Below are positions 36,828 through 46,564 of a DNA stretch of 64,000 nucleotides, one piece after another (the first letter of the stretch is position 1; every line of letters begins with the position of its first letter). Below the pieces are notes generated by a model. That model ran no database searches, was not told the origin of the DNA, and saw nothing but the letters and a program-made list of their open reading frames with translations. This DNA is from Marinobacter sp. CHS3-4 (lineage in GTDB: Bacteria; Pseudomonadota; Gammaproteobacteria; Pseudomonadales; Oleiphilaceae). The stretch covers positions 806,001 through 870,000 of the forward strand of contig NZ_JASGBJ010000002.1 in the NCBI RefSeq assembly GCF_030053415.1. Reading direction: 5' to 3'. Made by a program: the position numbers and the translations under genes.

Positions 36828-37316
36828 CTATCTTTGGCGCAGCACAACGCCGTGACTATTACCCTTCGCTGAAGCCTGCTCCAGGGAAGCAAGTGACTGA
36901 CGGCTCAGCTTTTTAGTCCACATAACCACAGCGTGGCAGGTGCCGGCGCTCAGTGCCCGCTCAGCGAGCTCTCCCGCCGGATGTTCAGACGTAGACCGCA
37001 GTACCAGCAACTCACCCGCGACAATGCCTCGCATTTTCTGCCATTTGCTAACAAGGCTCTGGGGCGGATCAATCCATGCCAGCCAGCGCTTTTCCTGATT
37101 CAGTTGCGTCAACATTGGAAGTAGTAACTGAAAGTTTTCAACCTGTCCTTCCGGAAGGATAATTTCCGTCACATTACCGGTTGAAGGCGCGGACTTCGGG
37201 ACACTGGATTTAACGGTGCTTCGAACCGCCGGCTCCGACATAACTACCTGCTCTGGCAGATACTGGGTATGGCCGTTTGCGTATGCCAGATTCTGGTTAA
37301 AGCTGAGCTGTTCCAT
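36828..37316 (-). CDS. sulA: SOS cell-division inhibitor SulA-like
   Basis: A protein of about 162 residues. The start is ATG 37316 (MEQLSFNQ); an in-frame ATG four codons upstream at 37328 is possible. The C-terminal two thirds resemble SulA and the RecA-like ImuA fold: a WIDPPQSLVSKWQ segment and LRSTSEHPAGELAERAL, then AVVMWTKKLSRQSL. SulA stalls division by blocking FtsZ during DNA damage. It lies 48 bases after lexA with no separate SOS box between them, so it is likely cotranscribed from the lexA promoter and induced together with it. Confidence 0.82.
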   Translation of the reverse strand: MEQLSFNQNLAYANGHTQYLPEQVVMSEPAVRSTVKSSVPKSAPSTGNVTEIILPEGQVENFQLLLPMLTQLNQEKRWLAWIDPPQSLVSKWQKMRGIVAGELLVLRSTSEHPAGELAERALSAGTCHAVVMWTKKLSRQSLASLEQASAKGNSHGVVLRQR

Positions 37317-37364
37317 ATTGTGCCTCACTTGTCTTTCAAGCTTTCTACCTTGCCGAGCGCGGAT

Positions 37365-37976
37365 CTAGTGAAGGTCAGAGCGGCGAATAACACCAACCCC
37401 AAGCCCTTCAATAAATAATTCCTGCTCCGTGAGGTCCACTTCGATCGGATCGAACTCTTCATTTTCTGCAATCAACAGAACCTTGGAGCCTTCTTTTCTG
37501 AACCGCTTCACCGTGACTTCGTCTTCGCCCACACGGGCCACAACGACCTGGCCGTTATGGACGTCCTGGGTGCGATGGACTGCCAGCAAATCGCCATCCA
37601 GGATACCGATATCCTTCATACTCATTCCCCGAACGCGAAGAAGGTAATCGGCAGATGGCGAAAAGAATTCCGGACGAACAGTGCAGTGATCTTCGATGTG
37701 CTCCTGCGCGAGAATCGGACTACCGGCAGCAACCTGACCAATCACAGGAAGTCCCAGATCCTCTTCCGCCTCAGGCAGACGAATACCCCGACTGGCACCC
37801 GGAACCATCTCAATCGCCCCTTTACGGGCCAGTGCTCGGAGATGCTCCTCTGCGGCGTTGGCTGAACGAAAACCCAGCTCTGCAGCGATTTCCGCACGAG
37901 TGGGTGGGTACCCGGTTTCATCAACGCAGCGGCGGATAATATCCAGTACCTGTGATTGTCTTGCTGTCAGCTTCAT
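37365..37976 (-). CDS. lexA: SOS repressor LexA
   Basis: A 203-residue repressor and self-cleaving protease. The N-terminal winged helix-turn-helix (1-70) contains [26 protein letters not shown]. The cleavage site A84-G85 is in QVAAGSP, and the Ser-Lys dyad is S119 (RGMSMKD) and K157 (VTVKRF). Length is normal. It is autoregulated through the SOS box just before its start and drives sulA downstream. Confidence 0.97.
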   Translation of the reverse strand: MKLTARQSQVLDIIRRCVDETGYPPTRAEIAAELGFRSANAAEEHLRALARKGAIEMVPGASRGIRLPEAEEDLGLPVIGQVAAGSPILAQEHIEDHCTVRPEFFSPSADYLLRVRGMSMKDIGILDGDLLAVHRTQDVHNGQVVVARVGEDEVTVKRFRKEGSKVLLIAENEEFDPIEVDLTEQELFIEGLGVGVIRRSDLH

Positions 37977-37985
37977 CGGTTCGCC

Positions 37986-38001
37986 CTGTTTTTATATACA
38001 G
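37986..38001 (-). promoter_or_regulatory. SOS box of lexA-sulA
   Basis: On the minus strand this is CTGTATATAAAAACAG, a full CTG-N10-CAG LexA site, ending ten bases before the lexA ATG. A weaker copy, CTGTATATAGTCATTT, lies at 38004-38019 and keeps only the left half. Paired sites are known for lexA in enteric bacteria. Confidence 0.93.
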
Positions 38002-38008
38002 TAAAATG

Positions 38009-38037
38009 ACTATATACAGTGTTTCATCCAGTGTAAA
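38009..38037 (-). promoter_or_regulatory. sigma-70 promoter of lexA
   Basis: On the minus strand TTTACA and TATAGT are separated by 17 bases. The -10 box falls inside the weak second SOS half-site and the strong SOS box lies just downstream, so bound LexA would cover both the -10 region and the start site. Confidence 0.78.
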
Positions 38038-38129
38038 GCCAGCGGTCTGCTTTTTTTCGAACGGCAAATGGCACCGCACGGTCAAACGGGTGTGTTAAGG
38101 TCAGAAAGTCACTCGTTAAGGACTTGATC

Positions 38130-39125
38130 ATGAGCAGCAGATGCAGAATGCCAGACATTCTGAACACGAAGGATGGCTCGGAACGCAAAGTCGGGGTTGA
38201 AATTGAACTGTCAGGTTTGGGTTATGAACAGCTGGTAAAGCTGACCAGCAAGCTGCTCGGAGGAGAGGGAAAACAGGTAGCCCGATACGTTTCAGAAATC
38301 CAGACAGATATTGGTGTATTTACCATTGAACTGGATTCCGACCCGATCAAGGATCTGGATCTTCAGGATCCCCGCTTACCAGAATCTGTTCGGGAGCTTG
38401 GCGGCCATGCCATGAGCGTGATTGACGCCGCTGCCGAGAAACTCGTGCCACTGGAGATCGTCAGTCCCCCACTTCCGTTTTCACTGCTCGAACAAGTCGA
38501 GATGTTGTGCGACCGGCTACGGGATGCCGGCGCCCTGGGCAGCCGCGAATCCATCTACTACGCGTTTGGTCTTCAGCTGAATCCGGAACTACCCGACCTT
38601 GAACCAGGCACACTTGTGAGATATCTCAGGGGCTTTGCGGCGCTCTACGATTGGCTCAAGGGTCGACATCAATTGGACATCAGCCGCAAACTGACCACCT
38701 ATATCGAACCCTGGAGCAGTACCTATATTGATCTGCTGCTTGATAAAGACTACGCGCCAGACAGAGAACAACTGATGCGGGATTATCTGCATTACAATCC
38801 AACCCGCAACAAGGCACTGGATCTGCTTCCTCTGTTTGCCCACATGGATTCTGGCCTGCTAGCGGAATTTGTGGATGACCCCCGCATCAAGAGTCGGCCG
38901 ACCCTTCACTATCGTCTGCCGGACTGCGACATCGACAACCCGGCCTGGCATTTTTCAACCGTCTGGAACGACTGGGTATTGCTTGAGCAGCTCGTCGCCA
39001 ACGCCGGCGACCTGTCGGATCTGGTCGAGGCTTTCAGGCAAAGCCGTAAAATCAGCTTGCATAATCTGACCCACAGCTGGATAGAAACCTGCGAACAATG
39101 GCTACGTGAACGAGGCTATGTCTGA
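38130..39125 (+). CDS. amidoligase-family enzyme
   Basis: A predicted ATP-dependent amidoligase of 331 residues. Near the start RKVGVEIELSGL holds the GxExE motif of the glutamine-synthetase/GCS-like amidoligase_2 family. Further acidic and His residues follow (FTIELDSDPIKD), and NLTHSWIETCEQWL is near the end. I start at ATG 38130, seven bases after AAGGA; a TTG two codons earlier also reads through. The family is predicted to join an amino group to a carboxyl group in modified peptides or small metabolites. The next gene is a class I amidotransferase-like hydrolase, overlapping by eight bases, so the two act together. Confidence 0.8.
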   Translation: MSSRCRMPDILNTKDGSERKVGVEIELSGLGYEQLVKLTSKLLGGEGKQVARYVSEIQTDIGVFTIELDSDPIKDLDLQDPRLPESVRELGGHAMSVIDAAAEKLVPLEIVSPPLPFSLLEQVEMLCDRLRDAGALGSRESIYYAFGLQLNPELPDLEPGTLVRYLRGFAALYDWLKGRHQLDISRKLTTYIEPWSSTYIDLLLDKDYAPDREQLMRDYLHYNPTRNKALDLLPLFAHMDSGLLAEFVDDPRIKSRPTLHYRLPDCDIDNPAWHFSTVWNDWVLLEQLVANAGDLSDLVEAFRQSRKISLHNLTHSWIETCEQWLRERGYV

Positions 39126-39867
39126 TCTAAAAGGTCCAAAAATCTCCGTCGAGAAGCCCGAACATCCCGGACTGACCATTGGCATCAGTGGTCCTGCGAG
39201 GCGAAGCCTGGCTCATCGACTTATCAGCTTTGCCCTGCGCATCCAGGGCGCCCGAACACACACCATTCGGCCCGGCTCAAAAGTCGACGTGGCTCTACTG
39301 GACGGCCTGGTGCTTTCCGGCGGCACTCATGTTCATCCTTCCCGTTACGGCCAACAGCCGGAGGTCACGGCCAACTACGATACCAGACGTGACGAAACGG
39401 ATTACCGCCTGCTTTCCCACGCGGAAAAACTGGGGCTGCCGGTGCTGGGCATCTGTCGCGGTGCGCAGTTTATCAATATTTTCCGCGGTGGTTCGCTTTG
39501 CCAGAACGTTACCCCGCTGAGGCGCCACACACGTCATCGCCCGCTGCTGCTGCCCCTTCAAACCGTTCGCCTGGTTGCCGGCAGCCGTTTGATCAATGTG
39601 ATGGAAGAGCCGGTGATTGGCGCCAACCGCATTCATAGCCAGAGCATCAAAAAGCTGGGGCGGCATTTGCAAGTCGTAGGGTTGGACAAGGACTGGTTCG
39701 TTCAGGCGATCGAAAACACCACTGGCCAGTGGTTAATGGGGATCCAGTGGCACCCGGAATACCTCCTTTATCACCGCGGCCACCGGCGTATTTTCAGGCA
39801 CTTTGTTCAGGCAGCCGAAGAGCGCAAGCTTGTCCGGCTGGGCGAGGCTTCCCCGAGCACACGCTAG
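39118..39867 (+). CDS. class I glutamine amidotransferase-like hydrolase (peptidase C26)
   Basis: A 249-residue enzyme of the gamma-glutamyl hydrolase/PuuD type. The nucleophile is C113 in LGICRGAQ, the His-Glu pair is H212 and E214 in QWHPEY, and NRIHSQSIKKL matches the substrate loop of PuuD. The start is ATG 39118, overlapping the amidoligase stop (ATGTCTGA); a GTG four codons earlier is less likely. It would cleave gamma-glutamyl bonds or supply ammonia. With the preceding amidoligase it could make and break, or trim, a gamma-glutamyl amide. Substrate unknown. Confidence 0.84.
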   Translation: MSDLKGPKISVEKPEHPGLTIGISGPARRSLAHRLISFALRIQGARTHTIRPGSKVDVALLDGLVLSGGTHVHPSRYGQQPEVTANYDTRRDETDYRLLSHAEKLGLPVLGICRGAQFINIFRGGSLCQNVTPLRRHTRHRPLLLPLQTVRLVAGSRLINVMEEPVIGANRIHSQSIKKLGRHLQVVGLDKDWFVQAIENTTGQWLMGIQWHPEYLLYHRGHRRIFRHFVQAAEERKLVRLGEASPSTR

Positions 39868-39877
39868 CCTCAAGCCA

Positions 39878-42800
39878 TTAAAAATCCCGGGTATAGAAAA
39901 TATCGAGGGACGACGCCAGCCCACTGGCGGCTTCAAGATAGAAATACTGGCCAAGATCATAGCGCACGGCAACCGTGTTGATGGGTTCGAAGATACCAAC
40001 GCCATAGCGGATACTAAGATCTTCCGTCAGATAACCGCTGGCCACCACCGCGGCTTCGTTACCCGAGCCTTCGGTTTCAAGAATAAAATCTTCAATCCCC
40101 AGTTCCTCGCCAATTTCGCGGGTAATGCCGCTGGCCTGAGTCAAACCCAGCGATATGGCAGCGTTTTCCATTTGCCCTTCATCACCCCGGCCCTGGGGCG
40201 CCCGCCCCAAAAGCAGGTAAGAAAGCGCGTCAGTCTGTGGCATGCTGGGCTCAGAAAAAACCTGGGTTTGTGGTTGGGATATTGGCCCACTCAGCCGAAT
40301 GCCAGCGATGATCGTATCAACCCGGCGGATGGCCTCTACATCCAGGTAGGGCTGGCTCAGAGGGCCTGTAAACAGCAAGCGAGCACGCCTGAGTTCCAGT
40401 TCCTGCCCATAGGCCTCGTACTGTCCATCGATCAGGCGGAGCGAACCTCGAGTGTCCATATTATTGCCAATGCGTAGGATACCCTCCAGATTGCCAACGA
40501 CTTCAAACCCGTTGAACGACACCCTGTCTTCACCGACCACCACGGTGATATCCATATTCAATTGACGAACGGCTGGCTCGTCTTCCTCGACCCCGACAAT
40601 CACTTCATCGTCCGACACGGAAACGGCCTGAGCGGGCAGTCGGGTAATTTCAATGGCGCCGCGAGGCACCTCAAGCTTTCCGGTAATACTCAGGGCGCCG
40701 CCGCCATACTCGATATTCAGGTCCGGCTCGAGCTCTATCCGGGCATAGGGGTCGTAGATCACTGGCAAGCGGCTTCCAGTCAGACTGGCGCTGAATTCAG
40801 GATCAGAGGCCCAATTCGCACGGCCGTCAATCGCACCGTTGCTGCGATCATTGCTTTTCCACCGACTCGTCAACTCCGCTTCATAGCCTTTCAGGGTTAG
40901 GTTAGCCACCAGATCTTCCAGCGGCAGCGGAAGCGAAGGGTCGGAGATTTCGCCGCCTGTCAGGGCGATATCACCGTTCACTGCTGGCTTCATCAGTGGT
41001 CCGGAAATCTTGCCCTGACCATTGAGCTTACCTTTGACTTCCTCCAGACCAGCGAAGACGGCTCCCATTGCCATGTCCAGATTGGCGATCCTAAACTGGC
41101 CATCCAGATTTCGATCTTCCGACCGAGGATCGACGCTCATGTTGGCAGACAGCTCTCCAAGGCGAGGGCCATTCACTGTGACGCCAAGATTTGCCCGATC
41201 AGGCAGCAGTTCAACCTGTGCGGAAAGCGCAGTGTATTTGAACGTCTCCCACTCACCGGCGTTGCTCACCGCAAATTCACCATCACCCGCATCCACGGTC
41301 AGGCTCCCTTCCCGGCCCGCATCGGTGGTCGTCAAGGCCAGATCAGCATCCAGCAAAGTGTCCCATCTGAGCGCTTCTGGCATCAGGGGAGCCAAGGCAG
41401 TTGTCGGGAAGTTTCGAACGCGATAATCCAGCGTCGTATCCGGAAAAAGCACCTGCTGGCCTGCACACACCGATGCCTGCTGCCACAGCCAGCAATGCTT
41501 GCCAAAGGTCACCCGACCATTCTTCCCATACGCAAGATCCGCTGGCTGATCCAGCTGCCAAAACTGATCCTGACTGACCACGTCAATTTCACCTTCGGCC
41601 AGCTTGCCGGTCCAGGATGACCAATCTGACCCTGCCCCACCAACAAACGAGAAAAGAAGGGTGGCTTCTTCGTGCAGGCCATTGATCGTCAGACGATGAT
41701 CGTCGCGGGTGCCTGACAAGGCCAACGTGAGCTTTTCCAATGACTGTCCGCCACCCGACAACTCGGTTGCCACAAAATCGGCCTTTACACTTTCACCGCT
41801 GGAAAGACTTGCCGACAAATCCAGCTGACTCACGTCCAGCTGGTCTGCCCAGCCAAGTTCCTGCCAGCTCAACGACACTTTGCCTTCTGGCCGCTCGGGT
41901 GAACCCGCGATCGACACCGATCCATTAAGAACGCCTTCAAGTTCCGGCAGGAACAATTGCGGTGATGGCACATTGATTTTGAAATCGCCGGACAGTTCTG
42001 GACCCCATTGCCCCTGCCCTGAGACCCGGTTTTCATCAATACTCAGCACCAGATCCGACAATGTCAGCGCCTTTCCAGATTGACTCAGGTTGCCTCGAAT
42101 GGCCGCCTCGCTGGTCCGCCAGGTGCCCTGCAGATCCCATATGGCATTGACCCTGGGAGAACCTTCAACGGGCAAAGCACCGTCGCTACTGACAGCGCCA
42201 TTCAGGCTGGCCTCCAGAGATGGCAGCCAATAGCCGGGATTAAACCGACTCAATGTCAGGCTTGTTTGCCAGGTAATAGGACCGGCGAAACCGATCTTTG
42301 CCTCACCGCTGAGGAATCCTCCACCGGTGTTGGCCCGCAATTCGGTCAAGGAAAGCGATTCCAGATCCCCTGCGACCCTGGAGGCAAGGTTGGCGGTGCC
42401 CTGGGGGCCATCCACCACCGCTTCCAGCGACGCCGTGTAACGCCCTGCCTGATACTGGACATCACCATTCAGTCGATTAAGCATCACGGGTGGCGGGGCT
42501 ACTCCGGGCAGCAGGTTAAACCACGGAAATGCCTCCAGGGCGACGGTCGCGTCTGCCGAAAAGGCCTCCGCCCAACTGAGGGAGCCGTTCACCGTGACGG
42601 TGCCTTTTTCCGCGGCGCCAACGCCGTCATCTGTCAGCATCAGGTTTAAATTCTGAACGTCTGTCGTGCTCACCAGTCCTTCAAGGGCCAGGTCAATATT
42701 GCCCTTGTTGCCCGGTAGGCTTCCGGTACCGTTGACCTTGAAACCTTTCTCAAGACTGCCTTTCGCAGCAACCTTTGCCTTCTCAAGGGTCAACGTATCC

Positions 42801-43636
42801 GGAAGGCCTCGCGTGGCCTTGAAACGCGGCGTTTCCACGCTCAACTGAGCCGGCAATGCCGCTTTCAACGGTTCAGTCTGACCTGACAGGGTGGCGTTCA
42901 GGTATCCTTCACTGGTACCACGAACGAGTAGCTGCTCGACGCTACCGGTCAGGTTCAGATCCAACAGCCATCTGTCGCCTTCAGGCGGCGGCAAAAGCGC
43001 CTTGGCCCTGAGATCCAGCGGCCAGGCTCCGCGTGTTGTCAAACGGCCGGAGACATCCAGTGACAGGGTTTCCCGCGCAAAGCTCAAAGAAGCAATGGAC
43101 CAATCCGACCCTGACCCTTCTAACGCAAACTGAAAGCGATCCCAGACAACCTGCTGCCCAAGAGTGAACGGTCCAATGTCCACTGAACCGATGGTCACCG
43201 CCAGCGGCAGGTCTATCTCTGGCAACTTAATGGGGCCGCCTGTTCCCGGGTCATCGCCGGCCGGCGGTAGTGACAGATTCACAGATTGTGCTTCCAGTTC
43301 CTCCAGACACAGCTCTAACTCAAAAAGGCAGGTTGGCGACCAGTCGATAAACGGGGCCTCAACCGTGACGGAAGTTCCAAAGCCCTGCCAGCTCAGAGAC
43401 TGGGCATGCCAGCGGCCCAGCAAGGTTCCCTGCCCTTGTGCCACTTCCAGCCCTGGCACCCGATCCAGCACCCAGGCCGTTCCCGCGTCAGATCGCAGAG
43501 CCAGCACAATCGCGCCCACCAGCAGAACCGGTATCAGCACCAAGGCGGCCAGCACCGTTAAGATCCAGAACGTCGGGCCGCGTCGGCGAGGCATGGTAGT
43601 TTCATGCTCTTGAGTATCTTTAGGGGAATCGGTCAT
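39878..43636 (-). CDS. tamB: translocation and assembly module protein TamB
   Basis: A 1252-residue inner-membrane-anchored protein that spans the periplasm. One N-terminal helix (about 24-47) is preceded by a basic segment; almost all the rest is repetitive beta-strand sequence, the lipid-transfer groove of the AsmA/TamB class. The C-terminal TamB domain (about 900-1252) ends LDIFYTRDF, a terminal aromatic as expected for contact with the outer-membrane partner. It overlaps the tamA stop by four bases (ATGA). Known roles are outer-membrane protein assembly and phospholipid transport. Confidence 0.94.
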   Translation of the reverse strand: MTDSPKDTQEHETTMPRRRGPTFWILTVLAALVLIPVLLVGAIVLALRSDAGTAWVLDRVPGLEVAQGQGTLLGRWHAQSLSWQGFGTSVTVEAPFIDWSPTCLFELELCLEELEAQSVNLSLPPAGDDPGTGGPIKLPEIDLPLAVTIGSVDIGPFTLGQQVVWDRFQFALEGSGSDWSIASLSFARETLSLDVSGRLTTRGAWPLDLRAKALLPPPEGDRWLLDLNLTGSVEQLLVRGTSEGYLNATLSGQTEPLKAALPAQLSVETPRFKATRGLPDTLTLEKAKVAAKGSLEKGFKVNGTGSLPGNKGNIDLALEGLVSTTDVQNLNLMLTDDGVGAAEKGTVTVNGSLSWAEAFSADATVALEAFPWFNLLPGVAPPPVMLNRLNGDVQYQAGRYTASLEAVVDGPQGTANLASRVAGDLESLSLTELRANTGGGFLSGEAKIGFAGPITWQTSLTLSRFNPGYWLPSLEASLNGAVSSDGALPVEGSPRVNAIWDLQGTWRTSEAAIRGNLSQSGKALTLSDLVLSIDENRVSGQGQWGPELSGDFKINVPSPQLFLPELEGVLNGSVSIAGSPERPEGKVSLSWQELGWADQLDVSQLDLSASLSSGESVKADFVATELSGGGQSLEKLTLALSGTRDDHRLTINGLHEEATLLFSFVGGAGSDWSSWTGKLAEGEIDVVSQDQFWQLDQPADLAYGKNGRVTFGKHCWLWQQASVCAGQQVLFPDTTLDYRVRNFPTTALAPLMPEALRWDTLLDADLALTTTDAGREGSLTVDAGDGEFAVSNAGEWETFKYTALSAQVELLPDRANLGVTVNGPRLGELSANMSVDPRSEDRNLDGQFRIANLDMAMGAVFAGLEEVKGKLNGQGKISGPLMKPAVNGDIALTGGEISDPSLPLPLEDLVANLTLKGYEAELTSRWKSNDRSNGAIDGRANWASDPEFSASLTGSRLPVIYDPYARIELEPDLNIEYGGGALSITGKLEVPRGAIEITRLPAQAVSVSDDEVIVGVEEDEPAVRQLNMDITVVVGEDRVSFNGFEVVGNLEGILRIGNNMDTRGSLRLIDGQYEAYGQELELRRARLLFTGPLSQPYLDVEAIRRVDTIIAGIRLSGPISQPQTQVFSEPSMPQTDALSYLLLGRAPQGRGDEGQMENAAISLGLTQASGITREIGEELGIEDFILETEGSGNEAAVVASGYLTEDLSIRYGVGIFEPINTVAVRYDLGQYFYLEAASGLASSLDIFYTRDF

Positions 43637-45390
43637 AGTTCCGGCCCCATGGAAAAATGCACTCGCCAGCCACCACCAAATTCAGGATCAAGTCCATTGG
43701 CGATATCCAGCCTCAGCGGGCCAACGGGACTGATCCAGCGGATGCCGGCACCGACGCCGGTCGCCAGTGTTTCTGTCAGGTCATCAATGGCGTTGCCCTC
43801 GTCCACAAAAGCAGCCACTCGCCACCTGTCGATAAACTCATACTGATACTCAATACTGCCCACCATCAGATAGCGGCCACCGATTCCAATGCCGTCACTG
43901 TCCTTCGGCGACAGGGTCTCATAGCCATAGCCGCGAACACTCTGGTCACCACCGGCGAAAAAACGCAGTGAGGGTGGAACGTCTGAGAAGCGATTGGTGG
44001 CAACCCCGCCCAAGCGGAACCGGCTCAGAAACCGGTGGTTGTCGCCCAGTGTGTACAGCCCCTTGGCGATACCCAGTACGTGAAGAATATCCGCATCGGA
44101 CAGCGCGGCCCGGTGCGCCCCGACCACTTCGATGGAAAGTCGGTAGCCCCGGGAGGGATCAAACGCAGAGTTGGCGTGAATCCGAGAGTAGCCCAGGCCG
44201 GGAAGGAGCAGACGTGTTTGTTCCCGGGAACCATCGCCAAACTTGAATCGCTCATCTTCCCAATTGATGGACAGGTTCTGTAGCCAGCCACTACCAAGTT
44301 GATGGGTCCATGTCTGCCCGAGAGTAATCAATTCAGACTCCACGTCTTCAATGTCCTCCCGTTGATAGCCGGTGGACAGACGAATGGAATCCGTCATTGG
44401 CGGATCAAGCGGCAGCTCGTACCATGCCGAAATATTCTGACGAGGCTTGGATAGCTCAGTTTCTGCTCCCCGCCGATGGCCCATCGGATTAATCCAGTGT
44501 TCTCGCCAGGTACCCCGGAAGCGAGGACCCACGTCGGTTGAAAAGCCCAAGCCTGCCGCAATCGAACGCGGCGGCCGGGTGCGCAGTTCTACCTTCACCG
44601 GAATCAAGCCATTCGTGGCCTTTGAGGGATCTGCATCGACGTCCACGCTGGAAAAGTAGCCACTGTTCGAAAGATCACTGCTGAGCTCTGCGACTTTGTC
44701 AGAGTGATAAACTTCGCCCGACTCAAAGGTCACGAACTGGTTCAGGAGAGTCGAATCGAATCCGTGCCCCTCCTCGAAAGTCACCTCCCCTAGGCGATAA
44801 CGCCGACCGCTGTTGAAAATCAGCGTAATGTCTGCGGTTCTCGATTTCGGATTCACTTCGAGCCTGCGCGTTTCGAAGGTGCCATCAAAGTAGCCCAGGC
44901 GGCTGGCAGCGTTGCGGATGGTTTCCCTGAGTGCGTTATAGTGACCGTGATTGAGCACGTCTCCCTCAGCCGGGCTGCTCGACAGACCAAGGGAAAATTC
45001 CGAATCGTCATTGGCAGGCCCGTTGATGGTCACGGTTCTCGAACGCACACGCACGGGCTTTCCGGGTTCCACCGACAACACCAGCCGGGGTGGGCTTTCA
45101 TCGCCATCCGCCTGCAGAATCTCCCATTCAATCTCTGGCTGATAATACCCAAGCGCTTTCAATGCCTGGCTTACCTGATCTTTCGCGGTGCTGACGTAGC
45201 GGCGCAATCCGTCCGCCGATCGGCCCTCCACTTTCCGCAAAAACGCCTCCGCGTTGTCCTGAAGTTCGGGGAAATCACCTTTCACCTCCACCGTCACCTG
45301 CTGCGCCTCACTCAGAGGAGCGAACGCAATCAGCGCCAAACAGAGGCAGAACGCACTCCATCGAAAACGAGGCAACAAAGGGTGATACAT
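43633..45390 (-). CDS. tamA: translocation and assembly module protein TamA
   Basis: A 585-residue Omp85-family outer-membrane protein. A signal peptide (about 1-29, ending SEA) is followed by three POTRA domains (about 30-275) and a 16-strand barrel. The barrel contains the Omp85 motif region (FFAGGDQSVRGYGYETLSP, with the conserved RGY) and ends in a beta-signal with WRVHFSMGPEL. It is the first gene of a tamA-tamB unit. Confidence 0.95.
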   Translation of the reverse strand: MYHPLLPRFRWSAFCLCLALIAFAPLSEAQQVTVEVKGDFPELQDNAEAFLRKVEGRSADGLRRYVSTAKDQVSQALKALGYYQPEIEWEILQADGDESPPRLVLSVEPGKPVRVRSRTVTINGPANDDSEFSLGLSSSPAEGDVLNHGHYNALRETIRNAASRLGYFDGTFETRRLEVNPKSRTADITLIFNSGRRYRLGEVTFEEGHGFDSTLLNQFVTFESGEVYHSDKVAELSSDLSNSGYFSSVDVDADPSKATNGLIPVKVELRTRPPRSIAAGLGFSTDVGPRFRGTWREHWINPMGHRRGAETELSKPRQNISAWYELPLDPPMTDSIRLSTGYQREDIEDVESELITLGQTWTHQLGSGWLQNLSINWEDERFKFGDGSREQTRLLLPGLGYSRIHANSAFDPSRGYRLSIEVVGAHRAALSDADILHVLGIAKGLYTLGDNHRFLSRFRLGGVATNRFSDVPPSLRFFAGGDQSVRGYGYETLSPKDSDGIGIGGRYLMVGSIEYQYEFIDRWRVAAFVDEGNAIDDLTETLATGVGAGIRWISPVGPLRLDIANGLDPEFGGGWRVHFSMGPEL

Positions 45391-45530
45391 CCGGATATCT
45401 GGCGTCTCAAAAGGTGAACATCGAACTTTCCCAACACTGGGAGTTTCACAGGGTCAGGTCAAGTTAATCAGGCGCAAGGTAATCCATGCTAGGCTAATTC
45501 CAATTTTGTGCATCTTTGCCGGACTTACGA

Positions 45531-46538
45531 ATGCTTTCCATCAATACAGAGAATCTGAAAAAGAGCCACCAGCTGATCTGGTTCACGATCGATTTCGTGA
45601 TGCTGGGCCTGTTGATCATCAACCTGGCTTTTATCATCTTTGACTCGGTATACAGCTTTGACGCCATTCAGGATGGGCTTGAGTCTCTGGCGCCCGCCAT
45701 AAATGAAGTATACCGGCCAATACACCGGAACTTCATTTTCTACGACCTGGTGTTCGTGGGCATCTTCCTGACCGAATTTATGTTGCGCTGGGGCTACGCG
45801 GTCAAGGCCAAAGTGTACGACCGCTGGTACTTTTATCCTTTCATTCACTGGTACGACATTATTGGCTGTATTCCGGTTGGCAGCTTCCGCTTCCTGAGGA
45901 TCCTGCGGGTGATCTCGATCATCTACCGGCTGCATCAGTACAAGATCATTGATGTCACCCAGACCAAGGCCTTCAAGTTCGTCAATTTCTACTACGAAGC
46001 GTTTCTGGAGGAGTTGTCAGATCGAATCGTTATCAAGGTGCTCTCAGGCGCACAAGACGAGATACGTCGTGGATCGCCTCTTTTCGATCGCATACAGAAC
46101 GACATTCTGTATCCACGACGGGGCATGATCAGCGACTGGCTTTCCCAACGCGTGGCCGAAGCGGCTCAAGAAGGATACGTACCCAACCGGGGTGCCTTAC
46201 GCACATACCTGGAAGATCGGGTGGATACCGCGCTCAAACAAAACCTGGAGTTGTCACGCCTGAAGTATCTTCCAGTCGTTGGCCCAACAATTCAGGAAAC
46301 GCTGGAAGAATGCGTGGGCGACATCGTCGCTCATGTGATTCATCAGATTCTGGAAGACCTGGCGTCGGCATCCAACCACGCCTTTATAGAAGACATCGTA
46401 AACGTGTTCCTGCCATCACCGGACGATAACGGGCAGGACGAAGTGCAGAACGAAGCTCTGATCAACCTGCTGACAGAAATTCTGGAAGCCATCAAAACCC
46501 AGGTCAGCGTAAAGCACTGGCGTGAAGAGTTGCCCTGA
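45531..46538 (+). CDS. membrane protein with an isolated voltage-sensor-like domain
   Basis: A 335-residue protein. The first 140 residues form four helices that follow the voltage-sensor pattern: S1 about 17-39; S2 about 69-87 with D72, E82 and R86; S3 about 105-117 with D109; and S4 with arginines every third position (R120, R123, R126, then R133) in SFRFLRILRVISIIYRL. No pore helices or selectivity filter follow. Instead there is a 190-residue soluble, mostly helical, acidic C-terminal region of unknown fold. The start is ATG 45531; a TTG five codons earlier is also open. It may be a voltage-sensing regulator or a channel remnant; annotation pipelines would likely call it an ion transporter. 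Confidence 0.65.
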   Translation: MLSINTENLKKSHQLIWFTIDFVMLGLLIINLAFIIFDSVYSFDAIQDGLESLAPAINEVYRPIHRNFIFYDLVFVGIFLTEFMLRWGYAVKAKVYDRWYFYPFIHWYDIIGCIPVGSFRFLRILRVISIIYRLHQYKIIDVTQTKAFKFVNFYYEAFLEELSDRIVIKVLSGAQDEIRRGSPLFDRIQNDILYPRRGMISDWLSQRVAEAAQEGYVPNRGALRTYLEDRVDTALKQNLELSRLKYLPVVGPTIQETLEECVGDIVAHVIHQILEDLASASNHAFIEDIVNVFLPSPDDNGQDEVQNEALINLLTEILEAIKTQVSVKHWREELP

Positions 46539-46564
46539 TCCAAATTCAACACCCGGATAACGAG

